Made by a program: the position numbers and the translations under genes
In this document: positions 19,657 to 26,253 of the stretch, piece after piece
Position numbering within the stretch: position 1 is the first letter of the stretch
How the letters are laid out: the number at the start of each line of letters is the position of its first letter
The notes under the pieces: model-generated
What the model saw: only the letters and a program-made list of their open reading frames with translations
What the model was told of the DNA's origin: nothing
Databases searched by the model: none
Assembly (NCBI GenBank): GCA_018823025.1
Contig: JAHJJI010000093.1
Span: forward strand, 1 to 34,169
DNA from: Gammaproteobacteria bacterium
GTDB taxonomy: Bacteria > Pseudomonadota > Gammaproteobacteria > Burkholderiales > Sulfuricellaceae
Reading direction: 5' to 3'
DNA: 34,169 nucleotides

Positions 19657-19740
19657 GTAGGATGGGTTGAGGCGTTTCCGCCGATACCCATCGTTTTGCG
19701 GTAATGATAGATGGGTATCGCTACGCTCCACCCATCCTAC
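19657..19740. repeat. 84-bp nested palindrome between hom and thrC
   Basis: Outer arms GTAGGATGGGT (19657-19667) and ACCCATCCTAC (19730-19740) are exact inverted copies. Inner arms GATACCCATC (19683-19692) and GATGGGTATC (19710-19719) are also exact. Both arms share the core GATGGGT. It resembles dispersed extragenic palindromes seen in many beta- and gammaproteobacteria. Only this one copy is in the window, so its repeat status in the genome is inferred. Confidence 0.85.
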
Positions 19741-19768
19741 CCATACTTGAAAGAGGGAATGATTAGAA

Positions 19769-21082
19769 TTATGCGCTGAGTTCTTCCAGCCGTATCCGCG
19801 TCACCTTGCCGGAAATCGAAGACAGTGCCTCGATTTTGGCGATCGCCTGGTTAATGTATTTCTCCACGGTTTCATGAGTCAGCAGGATCACGTCTGCCTG
19901 CTCCTCGCCTTCAGCGGGCTCTTTCTGAATCATGGCGTCAATCGAGATACCCAGATCGGCCAGGATGCGCGTCACGTCGGCCAGCACGCCGGGCTTGTCG
20001 AAAACCCGCAGACGCAGGTAGTAGGAAGTACGGACTTCGTCGATAGTCAGCACCGGCACATCGGACAAGGCGTCCGGCTGGAAGGCCAGGTGCGGCACGC
20101 GGTTCTCCGGATCGGAGGTCAGCATCCGGGTCACATCGACCAGGTCCGCCACCACGGAACTCGCAGTCGGCTCTGCACCAGCGCCGCGGCCGTAATACAT
20201 GGTCGCGCCAACGGCATCGCCTTTGACCAGCACCGCGTTCATCACGCCTTCCACATTGGCGATCAGGCGCTTGGCCGGGATCAGCGTCGGATGAACACGC
20301 AGCTCAATGCCCTGCTCGGTACGCTTGGTGATGCCGAGCAACTTGATGCGGTAGCCCAGTTGTTCGGCGTAAGCGATATCTTCTTTGGTGAGCTTGCTGA
20401 TGCCCTCGGTGTAGGCCTTGTCGAACTGCATCGGGATGCCGAAGCCGATCGCCGCCATGATGGTAAGCTTGTGTGCGGCGTCGATGCCTTCGATATCGAA
20501 GGTCGGATCGGCCTCTGCATAGCCGAGTTCCTGCGCCTGTTGAAGCACGGTATCGAAGGCCAACCCCTTGTCGCGCATTTCGGTCAGGATGAAGTTAGTA
20601 GTACCGTTGATGATGCCGGCGATCCATTCGATGCGGTTGGCAGTGAGGCCCTCGCGCAACGCCTTGATGATAGGGATACCACCTGCCACCGCCGCCTCGA
20701 AGGCAACCATCACGCCCTTGGCCTGCGCCGCCTGGAAAATTTCGTTGCCATGCATCGCCAGCAACGCCTTGTTCGCCGTAACCACGTGCTTGCCGTTGGC
20801 GATCGCTTTCAGGACCAGTTCTTTGGCCAACGACGTACCGCCGATCAGCTCGACGACGATATCGATGTCCGGGTTATTCACTACCGCCATCGGGTCAGCG
20901 GTAATTTCCAGCTCGGGGCCGGCAAGTTTCCGCGCTTTTTCCAGATCGCGCACCGCAGCCATCGTCACCTTGATTTCGCGCCCGGCACGGCGGGTAATTT
21001 CTCCGGCGTTGCGCCGCAATACTGTGAGGGTGCCGCCGCCGACGGTGCCCAGGCCTAACAATCCTACGTTGATGGGTTTCAT
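19769..21082 (-). CDS. hom: Homoserine dehydrogenase
   Basis: 437 residues. Reduces aspartate semialdehyde to homoserine. The N-terminal NAD(P) Rossmann loop is G10-L-G-T-V-G-G-G. The catalytic domain holds ELIGGTSLAKELVLKAI, ANKALLAMHG, IINGTTNFILTEM and the EADPTFDIEGIDAAHKL active-site stretch. A C-terminal ACT domain (about 352-430, YYLRLRVFDKPGVLADV) probably senses threonine for feedback control. ATG 21082 has no strong ribosome site. It follows alaA after 35 nt and precedes thrC, the common alaA-hom-thrC order of betaproteobacteria. It is monofunctional: no aspartokinase domain is fused. Confidence 0.97.
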   Translation of the reverse strand: MKPINVGLLGLGTVGGGTLTVLRRNAGEITRRAGREIKVTMAAVRDLEKARKLAGPELEITADPMAVVNNPDIDIVVELIGGTSLAKELVLKAIANGKHVVTANKALLAMHGNEIFQAAQAKGVMVAFEAAVAGGIPIIKALREGLTANRIEWIAGIINGTTNFILTEMRDKGLAFDTVLQQAQELGYAEADPTFDIEGIDAAHKLTIMAAIGFGIPMQFDKAYTEGISKLTKEDIAYAEQLGYRIKLLGITKRTEQGIELRVHPTLIPAKRLIANVEGVMNAVLVKGDAVGATMYYGRGAGAEPTASSVVADLVDVTRMLTSDPENRVPHLAFQPDALSDVPVLTIDEVRTSYYLRLRVFDKPGVLADVTRILADLGISIDAMIQKEPAEGEEQADVILLTHETVEKYINQAIAKIEALSSISGKVTRIRLEELSA

Positions 21083-21117
21083 ATGTGAGTTTTCAATTAT
21101 CAGTTTTCAGTAGTTAG

Positions 21118-22344
21118 TCAGGAGCCATGCCGCTTGCGGTAATGTTCCAGGAAGCGCGCAATGCGGCCGATGGCCTCGGTGAGGTCGTCCAGATTGGGCA
21201 GAAACACCACCCGAAAATGGTCGGGGCTGGGCCAGTTGAAACCGCTACCCTGGACCAGCAGCACTTTCTCCTCGAGCAGCAATTCGAGGATAAATTCCTG
21301 GTCATCGGCAATCGGGTACATCTTTGGGTCGAGTCGGGGGAACAAATACATCGCCCCCTGCGGTTTGACGCAGGAAACACCGGGGATGTCGGTCAGCAGT
21401 TGCCAGGCCAGGTCGCGCTGCTTGGCTAAACGTCCGCCGGGCGCGACCAGGTCGTTGATGCTCTGATAGCCACCGAGTGCGGTCTGGATGCCATACTGCG
21501 CCGGCACGTTGGAGCACAACCGCATTGAGGCAAGCATGGTCAGCCCCTCGACATAATCCTGGGCATGACGCTTTTCACCCGACACGATCAGCCAGCCGGC
21601 ACGGTAACCGGCGGCACGGTAGTTCTTTGACAGCCCGTTGAAAGTAATGAACAGCACGTCGTCCGCCAGCGACGCAATCGAGGTATGCGTTGCGCCATCG
21701 TACAAGACCTTGTCATAGATTTCGTCGGAATAAATGATCAGCTGGTGCTGACGGGCGATCTCGACGATCTCCTGCAGCAGTTCCACCGGATACAGAGCCC
21801 CAGTTGGATTATTCGGGTTAATCAGAACAATCGCGCGGGTATTCGGGCCGATCTTGCCGCGAATATCGTCCAGGTCGGGCAGCCAGCCTGCCTGCTCGTC
21901 ACAGACATAATGGCGCGGCACACCGCCGGCCAAGGTCACGGCTGCGGTCCACAGCGGATAATCAGGCATCGGCACCAGCACTTCATCGTCAGTATTCAGC
22001 AGCGCCTGCATCGCCATCACGATCAGCTCGGAGACGCCATTACCGATGTAGATGTCCTCCATCTGCACATCACGGATCTTTTTTTCCTGGGTGTAATGCA
22101 TGATCGCCTTGCGCGCGGCGAACAGCCCCTTGGAATCGGAATAGCCGGAAGCATTGGGCAGGTTGTGGATCACGTCCTGGAGAATTTCCTCCGGCGCCTC
22201 AAAACCGAACGGTGCCGGATTGCCGATATTGAGTTTGATGATGCGGTGACCGTCCTCCTCCATCTGCCGGGCGCGCACCATCCCCGGACCACGGATGTCG
22301 TAGCAGACGTTAGCGAGCTTGCTGGATTTGAGTACGGGTTGCAT
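21118..22344 (-). CDS. alaA: Glutamate-pyruvate aminotransferase AlaA (class I/II, PLP)
   Basis: 408 residues, close to E. coli AlaA along its whole length, including SSKLANVCYDIRGP, KLNIGNPAPFGFEAPEEIL and EDIYIGNGVSELIVMAMQAL. The PLP lysine is K240 in TFNGLSKNYRAAGYR, and the NPNNPTGA and YSDEIYDK motifs are intact. It makes alanine from pyruvate with glutamate. ATG 22344 follows AAGGGG at good spacing. It is the first gene of the alaA-hom-thrC cluster; a MITE-like element (22373-22535) lies directly upstream, so its promoter must lie inside or beyond that element. Confidence 0.93.
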   Translation of the reverse strand: MQPVLKSSKLANVCYDIRGPGMVRARQMEEDGHRIIKLNIGNPAPFGFEAPEEILQDVIHNLPNASGYSDSKGLFAARKAIMHYTQEKKIRDVQMEDIYIGNGVSELIVMAMQALLNTDDEVLVPMPDYPLWTAAVTLAGGVPRHYVCDEQAGWLPDLDDIRGKIGPNTRAIVLINPNNPTGALYPVELLQEIVEIARQHQLIIYSDEIYDKVLYDGATHTSIASLADDVLFITFNGLSKNYRAAGYRAGWLIVSGEKRHAQDYVEGLTMLASMRLCSNVPAQYGIQTALGGYQSINDLVAPGGRLAKQRDLAWQLLTDIPGVSCVKPQGAMYLFPRLDPKMYPIADDQEFILELLLEEKVLLVQGSGFNWPSPDHFRVVFLPNLDDLTEAIGRIARFLEHYRKRHGS

Positions 22345-22372
22345 GGCTTCGAGCCCCTTTTTGCGCTGGCTA

Positions 22373-22535
22373 GGAGCCTGTCGGACTCATGATGAATCGG
22401 CTGCAAATCCGCCTGGGCGGTCCATATTTCGCCGCTTTTTTGGCCAATAGAACAACTATTGACCTGCAAAACCAGCAAAATCTGTCCTCACCCAGCCGAA
22501 TTTTCGCTTCGATCCCCATAAATCCGACAAGCTCC
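22373..22535. repeat. 163-bp MITE-like element with 19-bp terminal inverted repeats
   Basis: The left end GGAGCCTGTCGGACTCATG (22373-22391) and the right end CATAAATCCGACAAGCTCC (22517-22535) are inverted copies with 16 of 19 matches. Inside is a further short inverted repeat, CAATAG-5 nt-CTATTG (22445-22461). No coding frame of note lies within. The structure fits a miniature inverted-repeat element. It occupies the space between the divergent alaA and the Mth938-like gene. Confidence 0.75.
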
Positions 22536-22564
22536 CTGCCGCCCCACAGAATGCGCTAAAAAGG

Positions 22565-22570
22565 TATAAT
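22565..22570 (+). promoter_or_regulatory. Perfect -10 hexamer before the Mth938-like gene
   Basis: TATAAT occurs at 22565-22570, 41 bases before the TTG start at 22611. No good -35 hexamer is visible at 16-18 bp upstream, so the promoter call rests on the -10 box and position alone. Confidence 0.4.
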
Positions 22571-22610
22571 CTTACCCGACCGTCCCTTGTCCCGCAAATG
22601 GAGGCCCACC

Positions 22611-22982
22611 TTGAAATTCCACCTGGCCGACGATGCCGGCTTAAATCTTTTCACTGGCTACGACATCGATTATGTCGCGGTCAACCATCAACACTACCAA
22701 GCCAGCCTGATCGTGCTGCCGGATCGGATCGTCGAAGCATGGCCGCCGCAAAGCTTTGCAGCGCTGGAAGCTGCCCATTTTGAAGCCATCCTGGAATTTA
22801 TGCCGGAGATCGTACTGCTCGGCACCGGCAGCACCCTGCGCTTTCCCCACCCCCGCCTGACGGAAGCATTGATCCGGGCGTATATCGGCGTGGAGGTGAT
22901 GGACACCCCGGCCGCCTGCCGCACCTACAACATCCTCGCGTCCGAGGGCAGAAAGGTTGCGGCTGCGTTGCTGCTGGACTAG
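22611..22982 (+). CDS. Mth938-like (DUF498/NDUFAF3-type) domain protein
   Basis: 123 residues starting at TTG 22611. That codon is chosen because GGAGG lies 6 nt upstream and the protein then begins LKFHLADDAGLNLFTGYD, the family's usual start. The Mth938/DUF498 fold is indicated by YQASLIVLPDRIVEAWPP, the glycine-rich PEIVLLGTGSTLRFP, and the C-terminal GVEVMDTPAACRTYNILASEGRKVAAAL. The eukaryotic relative NDUFAF3 is a complex I assembly factor; the bacterial role is unknown. It ends 2 bp from the stop of the convergent GGDEF-EAL gene. Confidence 0.88.
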   Translation: MKFHLADDAGLNLFTGYDIDYVAVNHQHYQASLIVLPDRIVEAWPPQSFAALEAAHFEAILEFMPEIVLLGTGSTLRFPHPRLTEALIRAYIGVEVMDTPAACRTYNILASEGRKVAAALLLD

Positions 22983-22984
22983 AT

Positions 22985-25900
22985 TTACAAGGTCTTGATC
23001 ACGGCATTCTGCAAGTCGGCCAATTTTTCCAGCACCTGGTCCTTCAGTTCCACCAGCTTGGGGCATAAATCCATGGCTGCCCGAATATCGCCGGAATTGT
23101 GCAGACGGATAATTTCCACACCCACCTCGTGCACCATGACATGGCTCGACTCCAGGTCCGCATAGAGGGCAATATGCCCATAGCACTCCTTGCCGCGACC
23201 ATAATACCAGTGTCCAAAACGGCAATGCTGGTGACTCTTTAATTCGCCATCGCTCAATATCAAGCTGCTACCACTGACCACCATCATCACCCGCTTTACC
23301 CATTGCACATGATCGACTTGCGCCATCATCAAAGGAAAATCTTCCAGATCCCATCGCACCTTTGCCCAGCGCTGCCAACTTGGGTCGGGCCTGAACTGCT
23401 CAAGCCATGACGGCACCGCTGCGGCGGGCATCGGATGGGCAATACCATGCCCTTGCGCCATGCCACAACCCAGGCGCAGCAGCAGCACGCCCTGCTCCAT
23501 GGTTTCGACGCCCTCGGCAATCACATCCAGATTGAAAATGCTCGCCATGCTCACCACCCCTTCGATGATGGTGAGGTCGCCCGTATCCTCCAGCATGTTG
23601 TGTACGAACGACTGGTCGATTTTCAGCATATTGGCGGGCAGGCGCTTGAGGTACGCCAGCGACGAATAGCCCGCGCCGAAGTCGTCTATCGCGAAGGTCA
23701 CCCCCAGTTCCTGGCAGCCCAGCATGATTTCACGCACCGTCTGGAGATCATCGAGCGCAGCGCATTCCAGGATTTCCAGTTCCAGCGCGCCAGGCGGAAC
23801 CGTGGGATATTGCGCAAGCATGTCCCGCAACTGACCGACGAATTCCAGCTTTCTGAAATGGCATGACCCCAGGTTAATACTCACCTTGGTATACAGGCCC
23901 TCTTCTCTCCACACCGCCAATTGCCTAAGCGCTTCCCGCAGCACCCACAGACCGATCTCCATGATTAGTTCGGTCCGTTCGATCAGCGGCAGATATTCCA
24001 TCGGCGGCACCACTCCGCGCTCAGGATGGTTCCAGCGCAGCAGCGCTTCAAAGCCGAATACCTCGCCGCTGCGCATGTTCACCTTGGGCTGATAGTAGAG
24101 CTGCATCTCGCCCTGCCTCAACGCCTGAGCAATGCGCTCCTGTTCCTGGTAAAGAAAGCGCACTTCCTTATCGAGTGAAATATCGAACAGGCAATAGCGG
24201 TTGCGCCCGGTTTGCTTGGCCTGATAAAGAGCCTGATCGGCATGTCGCAGGAGGCTGCCGGAGTCTGATTCGTTGAGCGGATAGATGGTCGCACCGATGC
24301 TGGCGGTCAACTCCAGCCTCCAGCCATTGACTTCGTAGGGCCGCGCAATGTCCGTAAGAATCCGCTGCAGCGCCGCATCCACCTCTTCCGTATTGGCGAC
24401 ATTAGTGAGCAACAGCACGAACTCGTCGCCCCCCAGGCGAGACACCGTATCGCCGCCACGCACGCTGAGCGTCAGGCGGTGCGCCACTTCGACCAGGAGC
24501 AGGTCACCCAGTTCGCGGCCGTAAAGTTCATTAATTTCCTTGAATTTGTCCAGGTCGATAAAACCCACCATCAGCAGCTTGCCCGACCGTTTTGAGCTGG
24601 AGATTGCCAGTTCGAGGCGGTCTGCCAGCAAGGAACGATTTGGCAACTTGGTTAGTGCATCATGCCCTTCCTGCCAGGTGATTTGCTGCATCAGCCGGCG
24701 CTTTTCGCTGACATCATGAAACACCAGCACGCAACCCAGCACATCGCCATTGCCATCGCGGATCGGCGCAACAGACTCCTCGATGGAAACCTCACGCCCG
24801 CCACGAGTACGCAGCAAACCGTTGCTCTCCAGTTCGATCACCGTACCCGGAACCAGCATGCGTGCCGCGTGAGTTGCCAATGGAAGTCGTGGAGTTTCAC
24901 CGACCACGTTGAATACTTTCTGCAATTCGAGACCATGCGCTTCCCAGGATGCCCAACCAGTCAACTGTTCCGCCACCGGGTTGAGATATTCCACACGCCC
25001 CATCGCATCGGTGGTAATGACCGCATCGCCTATCGAGGATAAAGTCACCTGTGCTCGTACCTTTTCGGCGCGAAGCTCCGCTTCCGCCTGCTTGAGGGAA
25101 GTGATATCGCGGCCTTCCGCAATCAGCCAGGCAATCTCCTTGTTTTTCTCAAGAAATGGCTTCAGGGAAAAATCCACGGCGCGCGGCATCCCATCCGACC
25201 CCAGGAAATGGGTTTCGTAGCGAACGAATTCACCGTGGGCGGCGCGATCAACCGCCTCGCGCAGACGCGGCGCTTCCGCAGGGTCCCACCATGGCGTATC
25301 CCAGAGCGGGCGACCAAACACCTCGCTGGCTTTGATCCCGGCAGCATCCATGATGCCCTGATTGGCTTCCAGCAATATGCCTTGCCTGTCCACCAGACCA
25401 GTGAACTGGAATGTTTGATCGAAAATTGCCCGAAACCTGTGCTCGCTCTGATCCAGCGACTGCAGCAAATGCTCCACCTCTTCCGCCATTCGGTTGAAGG
25501 CCTGAGCCGCCCTCTTGATTTCCGGATCGCCTCCTGCCTCGACCCGCGCACTGTAGTCGCCCTGCTTGAAACGGATAGCGGAAATCGACAACTGGTGCAG
25601 CGTTTTCAGGTTGCCGCGCAGCAATAAAACAAGGAGCAGGATGACTGCAAAATTCGCCAGTGCAATGATCTTGAGCTGCGTTGACAAATGCTGCCACAGC
25701 CGATTAATCGACGGCACTGGATCGATGCGCAACTTCAGCGTACCGAAATTCGCTTCACCGACATTGATGGATGAAATCAGCTCCTCAGGGGGAATAGGAG
25801 CGAAACGAACAAACCACTCGGGCGCGGAAAGCGGCACTTTGCCGCCGTCCTGAATGACCTGCAAGCCGGAGCCTGACTGCCACTCAATACGACCAATATT

Positions 25901-26176
25901 ATTATGTTCTCCGATCTGAGCGCCAAACAGTTGCTGAATAGCGGCGACATTATTGTTAACCACGTACTTCGGCAACAACTGATCAAGGAAACGCTTCGTA
26001 TCACGCAGCTCAGTCAGATGGTGTTCGCGCACATAGGCGCTTTCATCCGCCATCTGTAGATAGCTGCGCAGGCCACCCGAAGAAAAAATCACCAGTACCA
26101 CAAAGAACAGCAAACGTGGCAGCAGCCCTATCTTGTCCCATACCGGGAATTTCCCTGGACTACTCACCACGTTCAC
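22985..26176 (-). CDS. Membrane GGDEF-EAL c-di-GMP protein with two PAS domains and a C-terminal CZB domain
   Basis: 1063 residues. Membrane helices at about 18-36 and 172-190 flank a periplasmic sensor. A HAMP region (about 190-245) and two PAS domains (about 250-365 and 375-495) follow. The diguanylate cyclase domain has GGDEF at 582-586 with an RGGD inhibitory site five residues before it. The phosphodiesterase domain has E710-A-L, DDFGAGYSS and LKIDQSFV intact. The C-terminus is a CZB zinc-binding domain with H956, C985 (CRFGHW), H1012 and H1016. It should both make and break c-di-GMP, with zinc or oxidant state as one input. The frame opens at GTG 26176; GTG codons 3 and 4 sit better behind GGGAG, so the true start may be slightly inside. 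It lies 77 bp downstream of a paralogue. Confidence 0.93.
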   Translation of the reverse strand: MNVVSSPGKFPVWDKIGLLPRLLFFVVLVIFSSGGLRSYLQMADESAYVREHHLTELRDTKRFLDQLLPKYVVNNNVAAIQQLFGAQIGEHNNIGRIEWQSGSGLQVIQDGGKVPLSAPEWFVRFAPIPPEELISSINVGEANFGTLKLRIDPVPSINRLWQHLSTQLKIIALANFAVILLLVLLLRGNLKTLHQLSISAIRFKQGDYSARVEAGGDPEIKRAAQAFNRMAEEVEHLLQSLDQSEHRFRAIFDQTFQFTGLVDRQGILLEANQGIMDAAGIKASEVFGRPLWDTPWWDPAEAPRLREAVDRAAHGEFVRYETHFLGSDGMPRAVDFSLKPFLEKNKEIAWLIAEGRDITSLKQAEAELRAEKVRAQVTLSSIGDAVITTDAMGRVEYLNPVAEQLTGWASWEAHGLELQKVFNVVGETPRLPLATHAARMLVPGTVIELESNGLLRTRGGREVSIEESVAPIRDGNGDVLGCVLVFHDVSEKRRLMQQITWQEGHDALTKLPNRSLLADRLELAISSSKRSGKLLMVGFIDLDKFKEINELYGRELGDLLLVEVAHRLTLSVRGGDTVSRLGGDEFVLLLTNVANTEEVDAALQRILTDIARPYEVNGWRLELTASIGATIYPLNESDSGSLLRHADQALYQAKQTGRNRYCLFDISLDKEVRFLYQEQERIAQALRQGEMQLYYQPKVNMRSGEVFGFEALLRWNHPERGVVPPMEYLPLIERTELIMEIGLWVLREALRQLAVWREEGLYTKVSINLGSCHFRKLEFVGQLRDMLAQYPTVPPGALELEILECAALDDLQTVREIMLGCQELGVTFAIDDFGAGYSSLAYLKRLPANMLKIDQSFVHNMLEDTGDLTIIEGVVSMASIFNLDVIAEGVETMEQGVLLLRLGCGMAQGHGIAHPMPAAAVPSWLEQFRPDPSWQRWAKVRWDLEDFPLMMAQVDHVQWVKRVMMVVSGSSLILSDGELKSHQHCRFGHWYYGRGKECYGHIALYADLESSHVMVHEVGVEIIRLHNSGDIRAAMDLCPKLVELKDQVLEKLADLQNAVIKTL

Positions 26177-26253
26177 TCCCGGGTTTAATTATTATCCGAG
26201 CAAGCCATTCATTTCAAATAGTCTAACAGCATTTTCAGTCCCTATAGCGGTTT

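Noticed and set aside
21083-21117. Two TGAAAACT copies between alaA and hom as an operator
   Set aside because: Spacing and symmetry fit no known site; more likely a degenerate short tandem repeat.
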